DNA from: Nocardia cyriacigeorgica
GTDB lineage: Bacteria; Actinomycetota; Actinomycetes; Mycobacteriales; Mycobacteriaceae
DNA: 64,000 nt
Direction: 5' to 3'
NCBI RefSeq assembly: GCF_005863245.1
Contig: NZ_VBUT01000008.1
Coordinates: 336,083 to 400,082, forward strand
The translations under genes were made by a program, and so were the position numbers. The notes beneath the pieces were generated by a model. It saw only the letters and a list, made by a program, of their open reading frames with translations. It ran no database searches and was not told where the DNA came from. Positions 34,891 to 45,716 of this stretch are shown here, piece after piece (positions within the stretch are counted from its first letter, which is position 1; each line of letters begins with the position of its first letter).

Positions 34891-35372
34891 GCCGACTCCG
34901 GACGCATACGGACCAGCGTCTTCCTGGTGGCGGTCGCTACGACATCGCCGTGCTGGTTGCGGGCGGTGTGCGCGAAGCTGACGATGCCCTCGCCCGGCCG
35001 CGACTTCGAGGCCCGCTTCTCGGTGACGACGGTTTCGGCGTAGAGGGTGTCGCCGTGGAACAGCGGCTTCGGGAAGGCGATATCGCCGAAGCCGAGGTTG
35101 GCCACCAGCGTGCCCTGCGTCAGCTGCGCCACCGACAGCCCCACCAGTGTCGACAGCGTGAACATCGAATTCACCAGCCGCTGGTTGAACGGCGGCTGCG
35201 TCTCGCTGAACGCGGCGTCCAGGTGCAGTGCCTGGGTGTTCATCGTCAGCGTGGTGAACAGGACGTTGTCGGCCTCGGTGATGGTGCGGCCGGGCCGGTG
35301 CTCGTAGACCACGTCGGTCTCGAACTCCTCGAACCACAGTCCCCGCTGGACGACGCGGCGTAGCTCGCTCAC
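34887..35372 (-). CDS. MaoC-like enoyl-CoA hydratase
   Basis: A 161-residue MaoC-type protein (hot-dog fold). GTG 35372 overlaps the stop of the acyl-CoA dehydrogenase gene, which fixes the start; the frame stays open upstream only as a shadow. Motifs include ITEADNVLFTTLTMNTQALHLD, where the Asp/His region belongs to the hydratase site, and the central GDTLYAETVV. The matching M. tuberculosis gene is Rv2499c, linked to hydration of itaconyl-CoA or methylglutaconyl-CoA. In this operon it would turn 3-methylglutaconyl-CoA into HMG-CoA for the lyase encoded next. Confidence 0.9.
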   Translation of the reverse strand: MSELRRVVQRGLWFEEFETDVVYEHRPGRTITEADNVLFTTLTMNTQALHLDAAFSETQPPFNQRLVNSMFTLSTLVGLSVAQLTQGTLVANLGFGDIAFPKPLFHGDTLYAETVVTEKRASKSRPGEGIVSFAHTARNQHGDVVATATRKTLVRMRPESA

Positions 35373-36529
35373 AGCCCCAGCTCCCGTGCGATCAACATCA
35401 ACTGCACCTCCGTCGTGCCCTCGCCGATCTCCAGGATCTTGCTGTCGCGGTAGTGCCTGGCCACAGGGTATTCGTTCATGAAGCCGTAGCCGCCGAAGAT
35501 CTGAGTGGCGTCGCGGGCGTTGTCCATGGCCGCCTCGCTGGAGATGAGCTTGGCGATCGAGGCCTGCTTCTTGAAGGGTTTGCCGGCCAGCATCAGCGCG
35601 GCCGCGTCGTAGTAGGCGGCGCGGGCGGTGTGCGCGCGGGCCTCCATCCGGGCGATCTTGAAGGCGATGGCCTGGTTGGTGCCGATCGCCCGGCCGAAGG
35701 CCTCGCGTTCCTTGGCATAGCGCACGCTCTCGTCCACGCAGCCCTGCGCCACACCGGTGGCGAGCGCGGCGATGGCGATGCGGCCTTCGTCGAGGATGCG
35801 CAGGAAGTTCGCGTAGCCGCGGCCGCGTTCGCCGAGCAGGTTCTCCTGCGGCACCCGGACATCGGTGAACGAGAGCGGATGGGTGTCGGAGGCGTTCCAG
35901 CCGACCTTGTTGTAGGCCGGTTCGGCGACGAAACCGGGGGTGTCGGTGGGCACGAGGATGGTGGAGATCTCCTTCTTGCCGCCCGATTCGCCGGTCACCG
36001 CCGTCACCGTCACCAGCGTGGTGATGTCGGTGCCGGAGTTGGTGATGAACTGCTTGCTGCCGTTGATCACCCAGTCGCCGCCGTCGGCGACCGCGGTGGT
36101 GCGGGTGCCGCCCGCATCGCTGCCAGCGCCGGGTTCGGTGAGCCCGAAAGCGGCCAGGTTGCGGCCGCTGGTGAGCTGGGGCAGCCACCGCTGCTTCTGC
36201 TCCTCGGTGCCGAAGCGGTAGATCGGCATCGCACCGAGCGACACCCCGGCTTCGAGGGTGATGGCCACGCTCTGGTCGATCTTGCCCAGTTCCTCGAGCG
36301 CCAGGCACAGCGCGAAGTAGTCGCCGCCCATCCCGCCGTACTCCTCGGGGAACGGCAGCCCGAACAGGCCCATCTCGGCCATGCCCTGGACCACCTTGTA
36401 CGGGAAGGTGTGGTTGGCGTCGTGTTCGGCGGCGACGGGGGCCACCACCTGGTTGGCGAAATCGCGGACGGTGAGCGCGAGGTCGCGGTATTCGTCGGGA
36501 AGTGTTCCGGTGGAAAGGAAGTCGGTCAT
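35369..36529 (-). CDS. fadE19: Acyl-CoA dehydrogenase, isovaleryl-CoA dehydrogenase candidate (FadE19-like)
   Basis: A 386-residue FAD-dependent acyl-CoA dehydrogenase with the usual order: helical N-domain (LFGLPFPEEYGGMGGDY), FAD-binding AAFGLTEPGAGSDAGG and WVINGSKQFITNSG, and a C-terminal helical domain with QIFGGYGFMNEYPVARHYRDSKILEIGEGTTE. The Glu of the last block (IGEGT) lies where acyl-CoA dehydrogenases commonly place the catalytic base. It lies 9 bases after the biotin carboxylase gene. The order accD1-accA1-fadE19-MaoC-citE equals Rv2502c to Rv2498c of M. tuberculosis, so the likely step is isovaleryl-CoA to 3-methylcrotonyl-CoA. Confidence 0.92.
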   Translation of the reverse strand: MTDFLSTGTLPDEYRDLALTVRDFANQVVAPVAAEHDANHTFPYKVVQGMAEMGLFGLPFPEEYGGMGGDYFALCLALEELGKIDQSVAITLEAGVSLGAMPIYRFGTEEQKQRWLPQLTSGRNLAAFGLTEPGAGSDAGGTRTTAVADGGDWVINGSKQFITNSGTDITTLVTVTAVTGESGGKKEISTILVPTDTPGFVAEPAYNKVGWNASDTHPLSFTDVRVPQENLLGERGRGYANFLRILDEGRIAIAALATGVAQGCVDESVRYAKEREAFGRAIGTNQAIAFKIARMEARAHTARAAYYDAAALMLAGKPFKKQASIAKLISSEAAMDNARDATQIFGGYGFMNEYPVARHYRDSKILEIGEGTTEVQLMLIARELGL

Positions 36530-36538
36530 CGTGTGGTC

Positions 36539-38583
<2,045 letters not shown>

Positions 38584-38584
<1 letters not shown>

Positions 38585-40200
38585 CACATCCGGAAGACGC
38601 CGTAGGAGACAGGTTCCAGCGGAGCCTGCGCACACACCGACAGGGCGAGGCCGAGCACCGTTCTGGTGTCGGCGGGGTCGATCACGCCGTCGTCCCAGAT
38701 CCGCGCGGTGGAGTAGTAGGGGTTGCCCTGCCGCTCGTACTGCTCGCGGATCGGGGCCTTGAACTCCTCCTGATCCTGCTCGGTCCAGGGCTTACCGCTG
38801 CTGTCGAGCTGATCGCCGCGCACCGTCGACAACACCGACGCCGCCTGCTCGCCGCCCATTACCGAGATCCGGGCATTGGGCCACATCCACAGGAACCGCG
38901 GCGAATACGCGCGCCCGCACATGGAGTAGTTGCCCGCACCGTAGGAACCGCCGATGACGACCGTCAGCTTCGGCACCCGCGCGCACGCCACCGCCGTCAC
39001 CATCTTCGCGCCGTGCTTGGCGATGCCGCCGGCCTCGTAATCGCGTCCGACCATGAACCCGGTGATGTTCTGCAAGAACAGCAGCGGGATCTTGCGCTTG
39101 TCGCACAGTTCGATGAAATGGGCGCCCTTCATGGCGGATTCGCTGAACAGCACGCCGTTGTTGGCGACGATGCCGACCGGATGGCCGTGGATATGGGCGA
39201 ACCCGGTGACCAGGGTCTTGCCGTATTCGGCCTTGAATTCGTGGAAGCCGCTGCCGCCCTCGGGGTCGCCGTCGACGATGCGGGTGATCACTTCGCGCAC
39301 GTCATAGGGAGTACGCAGGTCGACGGGCACCACATCATAGAGCTCCTCGACCGGTGCGGCGGGCTCCACCGGAGTGCGCACTTCCCACGGGCTTTCGGGC
39401 CGCGGGCCGAGCGTGCCAACGATGCGCCGCACGATGCGCAGCGCGTCCTGATCGTCGTCGGCGAGATGATCGGTGACCCCGGAGGTGCGCGAATGCAGCG
39501 CCCCGCCACCGAGTTCCTCGGCCGTGACCACCTCACCGGTGGCCGCCTTCACCAGCGGCGGCCCACCCAGGAAGATGGTGCCCTGATCGCGCACGATCAC
39601 CGCTTCATCGCTCATCGCCGGCACATACGCACCGCCCGCGGTGCACGAACCCATCACCGCCGCGATCTGCGCGATGCCCTTGGCGCTCAGATTCGCCTGG
39701 TTGTAGAAGATTCGACCGAAATGCTCCCGGTCGGGGAACACCTCGTCCTGATGCGGCAGGTACGCGCCGCCGGAATCGACCAGGTAGACGCACGGCAGAT
39801 GGTTCTGCAACGCGACTTCCTGGGCGCGCAGATGCTTCTTCACCGAGATCGGGTAGTAGGTGCCGCCCTTGACCGTCGCGTCATTGGCGACGATCACGCA
39901 TTCGCGTCCCGACACCCGCCCGATCCCGGTGATGACGCCCGCGCCCGGGCATTCGTCGTCGTACATCCCGTTCGCCGCCAGCGGCGACAGTTCGAGGAAC
40001 GGGCTGCCCGGATCGAGCAGCTGATCCACTCGCTGGCGTGGCAGCAGCTTGCCCCGCGCGATATGACGCTGCCTGGCCTTCTCCGGACCGCCGAGCGCGG
40101 TTGTCGCGAGCCGGGCACGCAGATCGGCGACCAGCGCCTGATGCGCCGCGTAGTTGTCGGAGACCGCAGCGCTCGCACGCGGGTCCTGAGTAATCGTCAT
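38584..40200 (-). CDS. accD1: Carboxyltransferase subunit, methylcrotonyl-CoA carboxylase candidate (AccD1)
   Basis: A 538-residue acyl-CoA carboxyltransferase beta chain. The N-half has the family blocks GKLLPRQRVDQLLDPGSPF, YLVDSGGAYLPHQDEVFPD and GSCTAGGAYVPAMSDE; the C-half has LFLQNITGFMVGRDYEAGGI and GGSYGAGNYSMCGRAYSPRF. The length and these motifs fit methylcrotonyl-CoA carboxylase better than propionyl-CoA carboxylase. It is the first gene of the minus-strand operon. The start at ATG 40200 lies 93 bases from the divergent TetR gene, with two palindromes between, so TetR control is very likely. Confidence 0.93.
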
Positions 40201-40217
40201 CACGCCATCCTGCCGGT

Positions 40218-40237
40218 CAGTTAATCGCTGATAACTG
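40218..40237. promoter_or_regulatory. TetR operator candidate 1, CAGTTA-N8-TAACTG
   Basis: A perfect 6+6 inverted repeat, 18 bases upstream of accD1. Its core GTTAATC-N5-TAAC is shared with the second palindrome 26 bases away. It lies between the divergent tetR and accD1 genes, where an autoregulating TetR repressor would bind. Confidence 0.65.
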
Positions 40238-40244
40238 GAATACA

Positions 40245-40262
40245 GGTTAATCTTGACTAACC
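40245..40262. promoter_or_regulatory. TetR operator candidate 2, GGTTA-N8-TAACC
   Basis: A perfect 5+5 inverted repeat with the same core GTTAATC-N5-TAAC as the site at 40218-40237. The centres are 26 bases apart, close to two and a half helical turns, which suggests two repressor dimers on the same promoter region. Confidence 0.65.
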
Positions 40263-40293
40263 GAGTTGTCCAGACCGGCTGGGAGGAGCGCCG

Positions 40294-40887
40294 ATGACCG
40301 GCACGGAAACCGGCACGCTCACGCGCCGTGAACAGCAGAAAGCCGAGCGCAGGCGGCAGTTGCTCGATGCGGGCGCGCGCCTGATCGCCGACCGCGGGTT
40401 CCTCGGCATGCGCCTGGACGATCTCGGCGCGGCCGTCGGCATCAGCGGGCCCGCGGTGTACCGGCATTTCCCGAACAAGGAAGCGCTGCTGGTCGAACTG
40501 CTGGTCGGGGTCAGCCGCAGGCTCTTCGAAGGCGGAGAGGCGGTGGTCGCGGATGCTCCTTCGCCCGGCGAGGCACTCGCCAGGCTGGTCGATTTCCATC
40601 TCGATTTCGCGCTCGGCGAGCCCGAGCTGATCCGCATCCAGGACCGCGACCTCGACAACGTCCCCGAACCGGCCCGCCGCGAAGTGCGCCGGTTCCAGCG
40701 CCGCTACGTCGAGATCTGGGTGGGCGTCCAACGCGAACTGCATCCCGGCCTGGCCGAGGACGCGGCGCGGGTGAAGGCCCACGCCGCGTTCGGCCTGATG
40801 AACTCCACCCCGCACAGCGCGACCCCGGCCACCGCCGCCCGAGCACGCGCGATCCTGCGAGAGATGGCGATCGCCTCGCTGAGCTGA
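40294..40887 (+). CDS. TetR-family regulator of the leucine-breakdown operon
   Basis: A 197-residue TetR repressor. The helix-turn-helix is at about residues 35-65 (MRLDDLGAAVGISGPAVYRHFPNKEALLVEL); the rest is the helical ligand domain, with the TetR C-terminal block VEIWVGVQRELHPG. ATG 40294 follows GGGAGGAG. It is divergent from accD1, just as Rv2506 is from the matching M. tuberculosis locus. The two palindromes at 40218-40262 are the likely binding sites. The ligand is probably an acyl-CoA of the pathway, by analogy only. Confidence 0.9.
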   Translation: MTGTETGTLTRREQQKAERRRQLLDAGARLIADRGFLGMRLDDLGAAVGISGPAVYRHFPNKEALLVELLVGVSRRLFEGGEAVVADAPSPGEALARLVDFHLDFALGEPELIRIQDRDLDNVPEPARREVRRFQRRYVEIWVGVQRELHPGLAEDAARVKAHAAFGLMNSTPHSATPATAARARAILREMAIASLS

Positions 40888-41179
40888 CCGGAGTGCCGGC
40901 CGATGGGTGGCGGTCTGATTGCCGCCGTGGCCGGTGGGCCGGACGCGGCTGTGCTCGCCGCGTTCGATCCGGTTGTGGTTGCCCCGCCTCGTGTCGGCAT
41001 CGCGGGTCGACCCGGTCCGGTAGTGGTCGCCGGGCTGGATACGGCCGTGGCCGGTGTGCTGGATCGACCCCCTCATAGCGCCGACCCGGCACGTCGGGTG
41101 CTCGGGCGTGTGGCGCGGCCACTGGCATCACCCAGGCGGACATGCCGCGCCTCCGCACACCAGCGCCCCGATCGACCGA
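40888..41179. other. Gap between convergent genes, no gene supported
   Basis: These 292 bases lie between the stops of the TetR gene and the dehydrogenase gene. The sequence is GC-rich and somewhat repetitive (CCGTGGCCGG occurs twice, at about 40927 and 41044). An open frame from 40903 runs into the dehydrogenase gene and has no ribosome binding site or recognisable domain, so I do not call a gene. Confidence 0.55.
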
Positions 41180-41926
41180 TCACCGGGCGCTCCAACCTCC
41201 GTCCATGGTGTAGGACGCACCCGTGACCATGCCCGCCTCCGGTCCGGCCAGCCAGGCGGTGAGCGCACCCACCTCTTCCGGTTCGACCAACCGCTTGATC
41301 GCGCTCTCGGTGAGCAGAATCCGTTCCAGCACTTCGCTTTCCGCGATGCCATGGGTGCGCGCCTGGTCGGCGATCTGCTTGTCGACCAGGGGAGTGCGCA
41401 CATAGCCGGGGTTGATGCAGTTGCTCGTCACACCGTGCCTGCCGCCTTCCAGCGCCGTCACCTTGGAGATGCCCTCCAAGGCGTGCTTGGCGGCGACGTA
41501 GGCGACCTTGTACTCCGAGGCCCGCAGCCCGTGCACCGAGGAGATATTGACGATCCGGCCGAACCCCTGCGCGTACATGTGCGGGAGCGCGGCCCGGATC
41601 AGCAGGAACGGCGCCTCGGCCATCAGCGTCATCAGGGTGCGGAACCGTTGCGGCGCGAACTCGGTGATCGGGTCGATGCTCTGGATACCGGCATTGTTCA
41701 CCAGGATCTCGACCTCGAGCGTCAGCTCTTCGAGTTCGCCGACATCCAGCAGATCCACGCCCCACACGCTGCCGCCGATCTCCTCCGCCAGCGCTTTCGC
41801 ACCGACTTCGTCGATATCGGCGACCGTGACGTGGGCACCGCGGCCGGCGAGCGCCCGCGCGCATGCCGCACCGATCCCGCTCGCGCCACCCGTCACCAGG
41901 GCACGCCGCCCGTCGAGGGTGCTCAT
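41180..41926 (-). CDS. bdhA: Short-chain dehydrogenase, 3-hydroxybutyrate dehydrogenase candidate
   Basis: A 248-residue short-chain dehydrogenase. The NAD-binding TGGASGIG lies at about residues 12-19, NNAG at about 87-90, the catalytic Ser in NISSVHG and the YVAAK pair further on. The stretch SSVHGLRASEYKVAYVAAKHALEG is characteristic of D-3-hydroxybutyrate dehydrogenases, which interconvert 3-hydroxybutyrate and acetoacetate with NAD. Together with the acetoacetyl-CoA synthetase at 32108 it would let the cell use ketone bodies or polyhydroxybutyrate products. It may be read with the transporter gene 300 bases upstream on the same strand. Confidence 0.88.
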   Translation of the reverse strand: MSTLDGRRALVTGGASGIGAACARALAGRGAHVTVADIDEVGAKALAEEIGGSVWGVDLLDVGELEELTLEVEILVNNAGIQSIDPITEFAPQRFRTLMTLMAEAPFLLIRAALPHMYAQGFGRIVNISSVHGLRASEYKVAYVAAKHALEGISKVTALEGGRHGVTSNCINPGYVRTPLVDKQIADQARTHGIAESEVLERILLTESAIKRLVEPEEVGALTAWLAGPEAGMVTGASYTMDGGWSAR

Positions 41927-42227
41927 CGCTGCGCCCCCTCGGTGTGGGCCGTGTTGCCGGTTCGGGTTGACCGCATCGCTATCGCCATTGGCTGCGCTGC
42001 GGCCGTCGTGCGGACCCTCATCGAGCTAACGCACCCAGACGCACACCGATCGGGCAGCTTCCGGGCGGCGCTCCCATGGTGGCCGGCGGGCCACGGCTGC
42101 TGGGCGCCTTTTGTGCTGTCGGGGTGGTCGTGGCCCAGAGCCATAGCGTCCTCGGCTCGCTTAGCCCGCACGCGCCCAGCCCGCACGCGCCCGGCCCGCA
42201 CGCGCCCGGCGCCGCGTTCGAATGTGC
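41927..42227. other. Gap upstream of the dehydrogenase gene, no gene supported
   Basis: These 301 bases separate the transporter stop from the dehydrogenase start on the same strand. They contain the 15-base tandem repeat at 42163-42207 and no convincing open frame. A promoter for the dehydrogenase is expected here but no clear hexamers were seen. Confidence 0.5.
42163..42207. repeat. Three tandem copies of a 15-base unit
   Basis: The unit AGCCCGCACGCGCCC is repeated three times without spacing; the third copy has one changed base. It lies 20 bases after the stop of the transporter gene. It is probably a slippage repeat without known role. Confidence 0.8.
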
Positions 42228-43640
42228 TCATTTCGCCGTCACGGTGGCAGGGGCGGGGGCGGCGGTGGTCGCCGCTCGCTCGGCCTCGGTCGCCAGGTAC
42301 TTCGCATCGGCCGAGTCGATCTCGGCCAGATCCAGTCCGCTGGTCTCCCTGGCGACGATCACCGCGACGGCGGTCAGCGCACACGCCCCGGCCAGGTACC
42401 AGGCGATCGGCACCGAGGAGTCGAAGATGTCCAGTAGCCGCACCGCGATGATCGGGGCCAGCGAACCCGCGACGATCGAGGTCACCTGGTAGCCGAGGGA
42501 AACACCGGAGTACCGCATCCGGGTCGGGAACATCTCCGCCATGATCGCCGGCTGCGCCGCGTACATCAGCGCGTGGAACAGCAGGCCGATGATGATCGCG
42601 GCCAGGATGACCGCGTTGTGCCCGCTGTCCATCATCGGGAAGGCGAAGAATCCCCAGGTGCCCGCGGTGATCGCGCCGACCAGATACACCGGACGCCGCC
42701 CGAACCGGTCGCTGAGCCTGCCGACCATCGGGATCGCGAAGAAGTGGATCGCGTGCGCGATCAGCAGCCACCACAGGATGGTGTCGGTATCCAGATCGAC
42801 CTGCACCTTCAGATAGGTGATGGTGAACGTGACGACCAGGTAGTACATGATGTTCTCGCCGAAGCGCAGGCCCATCGCGGTGAAAACGCCACGCGGATAA
42901 CGCTTCAGCACCTCGACCACGCTGAACGAGGTGGCGCGGGCCTTCTCGGCCTCCTGCTGCGCGGCGACGAAGATCGGCGCGTCGGTGACCTTGGTGCGCA
43001 CGTAGTAGCCGATCAGCACCACCACCGCCGACAGCCAGAACGCGACTCGCCAACCCCAGCTCAGGAACGCCGCCTCCGACAGGGTGGAGGTCAGCGCCAG
43101 CAGCACCACGGTCGCCAGCAGATTGCCCGCGGGCACACCCGCCTGCGGCCAGCTCGCCCAGAATCCGCGGCTGCGGTTCGGGCTGTGCTCGGCCACCAGC
43201 AGCACCGCGCCGCCCCATTCACCGCCGACGGCGAAGCCTTGGATGAACCGCAGGATCACCAGCAGCGTCGGCGCCAGATACCCGACCTGGCCGAAGGTGG
43301 GCAGACAGCCCATCAGGAACGTCGCCGCGCCCACCAGCAGCAGGCTGAACTGGAGCAGCTTCTTGCGCCCGTACTTGTCACCGAAGTGACCGAAGACGAC
43401 GCCGCCGAGCGGGCGGGCCGCGAAGCCGACCGCATAGGTGACGAATGCCGCCAGGATCGCGTCCAGATCGCTGGTGGTCTCGGCGAAGAACACCTTGCTG
43501 AACACCAGCGTCGCGGCGGTGCCGTACAGGAAGAACTCGTACCACTCGACCACCGTGCCCGCCATCGACGCGGCGACCACTCTTCGCAGGCCGGTCGGTA
43601 CTCCTTTGTCGTCGGTCTTCGCCGCGTCGTGCACGCTCAT
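42228..43640 (-). CDS. MFS transporter of the metabolite:H+ symporter (MHS) family
   Basis: A 470-residue protein with about 12 hydrophobic segments. The MHS signature is clear: ASMAGTVVEWYEFFLYG in the first span, ARPLGGVVFGHFGDKYGRKKLL in loop 2-3, and RFIQGFAVGGEWGGAVLLVAEHSP in span 4-5; the mid-protein loop has GRLSDRFGRRPVY. Such symporters take up organic acids such as shikimate, alpha-ketoglutarate or proline with protons. The substrate here is unknown; the neighbouring hydroxybutyrate dehydrogenase and divergent LysR gene suggest a short organic acid. The start is ATG 43640. Confidence 0.9.
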   Translation of the reverse strand: MSVHDAAKTDDKGVPTGLRRVVAASMAGTVVEWYEFFLYGTAATLVFSKVFFAETTSDLDAILAAFVTYAVGFAARPLGGVVFGHFGDKYGRKKLLQFSLLLVGAATFLMGCLPTFGQVGYLAPTLLVILRFIQGFAVGGEWGGAVLLVAEHSPNRSRGFWASWPQAGVPAGNLLATVVLLALTSTLSEAAFLSWGWRVAFWLSAVVVLIGYYVRTKVTDAPIFVAAQQEAEKARATSFSVVEVLKRYPRGVFTAMGLRFGENIMYYLVVTFTITYLKVQVDLDTDTILWWLLIAHAIHFFAIPMVGRLSDRFGRRPVYLVGAITAGTWGFFAFPMMDSGHNAVILAAIIIGLLFHALMYAAQPAIMAEMFPTRMRYSGVSLGYQVTSIVAGSLAPIIAVRLLDIFDSSVPIAWYLAGACALTAVAVIVARETSGLDLAEIDSADAKYLATEAERAATTAAPAPATVTAK

Positions 43641-43762
43641 CGTCGAAACTCCCTCATCATCGCGACCACATCACTGATCGAATGTGATGGCCGCCACAGG
43701 CCATGACGATGAGTATCAGTGCACACCGATGTCGGCGGCAATGACCAGATGCGCAGGGCGTA

Positions 43763-43778
43763 TCTGCAAAAATGCAGA
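43763..43778. promoter_or_regulatory. Palindrome TCTGCA-AAAA-TGCAGA just before the LysR start
   Basis: A perfect 6+6 inverted repeat ends one base before ATG 43780. It covers the place of a ribosome binding site, so it could be an autoregulatory site or an mRNA hairpin limiting translation. It lies in the 139-base gap between divergent lysR and transporter genes. Confidence 0.45.
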
Positions 43779-43779
43779 A

Positions 43780-44700
43780 ATGAAAGCCTCCGCTTCGGGT
43801 CCGGCTCGTCGTCCCAGCGCCGATGATCTGCTGGTCCTGCTGGCTGTCGGCCGCTCGGGCCGCTACGTCACCGCGGCGAATGAGCTCGGCATCAACCACA
43901 CCACCATCGCCCGCCGCATCGCCGCGCTGGAGCAGGACCTCGGCGGGCGCGTGCTCACCCGCTCGGCCGGCGGTTGGGAGCTCACCGAACTCGGCCGCAT
44001 GGCGCTGGTCGCGGCGGAGACCATCGAGACGGCCGTCAAGTTCATGGCGGGCCCGCGGCACAAACGCGAGCTGGAGGGCGTGGTGCGGATGTCGGCCACC
44101 GACGGCTTCAGCGCCTACCTCGCCGCTCCCGCCGCCGCGCGCGTGCGGCGCGACCATCCGCGGGTCGCCGTCGAGATCGTGGCGACCACGCGCCGCGCGT
44201 CCCAGCAGCGTTCCGGCCTGGATATCGAAGTGGTCGTCGGAAAACCGCAGGTGCAGCGCGCCAAGGCGATCCGGCTCGGCGACTACTGCCTCGGCCTCTA
44301 CGGCTCCCGCGACTATCTGGCCGAGCACGGCACGCCCGCGTCCATCGCCGACCTGAGCGCCCATCCGCTGGTGTACTTCATCGACTCGATGCTCCAGGTC
44401 GACGATCTCGATCTGGCTTCCAGCTTCGTGCCGACCAAGCCCGACTCGGTGACCTCCACCAACGTCTTCGTCCATGTCGAAGCCACCCGAGCCGCCGCGG
44501 GCCTCGGCCTACTGCCCTGCTTCATGGCCGACCGCCACGCGGACCTGATCCGCGTCCTACCCGAGGCCGTCACCATCCGCCTGTCCTACTGGCTGGTGGC
44601 GCGTCCGGAAACCCTGCGCCGCCCGGAAGTGTCCGCGGTCGTCGACGCCCTGGTGCAGCTGGTCCGCGAACAGCAGCCGGTGCTACTCGGCAAATACTGA
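43780..44700 (+). CDS. LysR-family transcriptional regulator
   Basis: A 306-residue LysR-type regulator when started at ATG 43780 (MKASASG); an upstream in-frame ATG at 43684 would add 32 unlike residues. The winged helix is at about residues 17-75 (LLVLLAVGRSGRYVTAANELGINHTTIARRIAALEQDL), followed by the substrate domain (VVRMSATDGFSAYLAAP, then LGLYGSRDYLAEHG). It is divergent from the MHS transporter gene, the usual arrangement for a LysR protein that controls a neighbour in response to a transported or degraded compound. It ends 7 bases from the convergent unknown gene. Confidence 0.9.
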   Translation: MKASASGPARRPSADDLLVLLAVGRSGRYVTAANELGINHTTIARRIAALEQDLGGRVLTRSAGGWELTELGRMALVAAETIETAVKFMAGPRHKRELEGVVRMSATDGFSAYLAAPAAARVRRDHPRVAVEIVATTRRASQQRSGLDIEVVVGKPQVQRAKAIRLGDYCLGLYGSRDYLAEHGTPASIADLSAHPLVYFIDSMLQVDDLDLASSFVPTKPDSVTSTNVFVHVEATRAAAGLGLLPCFMADRHADLIRVLPEAVTIRLSYWLVARPETLRRPEVSAVVDALVQLVREQQPVLLGKY

Positions 44701-44707
44701 GATTCGC

Positions 44708-45385
44708 TCACGGCAGCTGCCCACTCCGATACCACTCGACGACCGACCGCGCCGCGTGTGCCCGATCGGTTCCGGCCACGACCACCGTGTACCAGGTGGC
44801 GAGGCCGTGCAGCCCGTTGACCGAACATTCGTACCCGATCCGGTGCGCCAGTCCGCGCACCCAGCGCAGCGCCCGGGTCCGCTCGTCGCGCGAGGTCTGC
44901 CCGATGTCGCACACGATGAGCAGCCGTCGCGCGGCGATCGAGAGCGCGGATGTGGTTGCCATTCCGCATAGTTGGCGTTCGACCGGGCCCTCCCGTCGGA
45001 TGCGGTCGAATATGCGGACGACGCCCGCGCTGCTCGTGCGGTCGCGGAAGAGGAACTCGATCATGGACCGATCCAGGATCACGATGGTGGCGGGGGTGGT
45101 CGCTGCGAGTTCGGTGGTGCGCGGGTTCGTTGAACCGGTCGTGGTCGTCGCGCCGGATCCGATTGCCGCGCTCGGTATCCGGGACATCCGCCGCGAAACA
45201 TGCGGCGCCCCACCGTAACTGGATGTCATGCCTTGCCGGCGGAACTCCGCGACGACCGAATCGAGCAGGCGGCCCGGCCGTCCGATGACGACCGGTGACC
45301 GCGCCGCCCTCGATACCGCCGCCGGTGAGCACCGCCGCACCGACGACGACGGCGCGCCGCTACGGTTCATCTTCGTCGCGATCAC
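44708..45385 (-). CDS. Hypothetical protein
   Basis: A 225-residue frame from GTG 45385, preceded by GAGGAGG at 9 bases. It overlaps the end of the small gene 45360-45518 by 26 bases, as in an operon. The first 100 residues are rich in Arg, Ser and Thr and look unstructured. The last 125 residues look like a folded domain (TIVILDRSMIEFLF, RRLLIVCDIGQTSRDERTRALRWVRGLAHRIGYEC, then TWYTVVVAGTDRAHAARSVVEWY). No family is recognised. A later start, at the internal ATG 45229, cannot be excluded. Confidence 0.55.
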   Translation of the reverse strand: MIATKMNRSGAPSSSVRRCSPAAVSRAARSPVVIGRPGRLLDSVVAEFRRQGMTSSYGGAPHVSRRMSRIPSAAIGSGATTTTGSTNPRTTELAATTPATIVILDRSMIEFLFRDRTSSAGVVRIFDRIRREGPVERQLCGMATTSALSIAARRLLIVCDIGQTSRDERTRALRWVRGLAHRIGYECSVNGLHGLATWYTVVVAGTDRAHAARSVVEWYRSGQLP

Positions 45386-45518
45386 GACCGCCGTCCTCCT
45401 CTGCTGGGATGTGCGGCGCTCGGGCGTCGAACATCTCCTTGATGCGGGCCTTGATCTCGGCGGTGCTGAAACCCGACCCGCTGTCGGTCGCCCGGTCCGT
45501 GATTCCGGAGGTGGTCAT
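45360..45518 (-). CDS. Small acidic hypothetical protein
   Basis: A 52-residue protein from ATG 45518 with AGGAG 5 bases upstream. It begins MTTSGITDRATDSG, has an amphipathic helix (STAEIKARIKEMFDARAP) and ends in an acidic tail (EEDGGRDRDEDEP). It is followed by an overlapping gene on the same strand. The family is not recognised; the site and the high GC at third codon positions support expression. Confidence 0.6.
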   Translation of the reverse strand: MTTSGITDRATDSGSGFSTAEIKARIKEMFDARAPHIPAEEDGGRDRDEDEP

Positions 45519-45716
45519 GGAAACTCCTGACATTGTTCGGCCCTGTCGTTCGCTGCGTGCTCGGATTTTTCGCGCAGCAAAAATCAGGCCGTGAATTCGG
45601 AAAACAGAACCCGACTGTCCGAGGAAAATGCGAGATTTTGTCGGGGTGGTGGCGGATCGGGACGATCCGCAAAAATCGGTCGGCGGCAGATGTGCGCCGT
45701 ACTGGTGAAAAGTGGC

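Noticed and set aside
40903..41226. A 107-residue frame after the TetR gene
   Set aside because: It overlaps the dehydrogenase gene, lacks a ribosome binding site and shows no family features.
42163..42207. Tandem 15-base repeats as a possible CRISPR array
   Set aside because: There are no spacers between the copies and no cas genes nearby.
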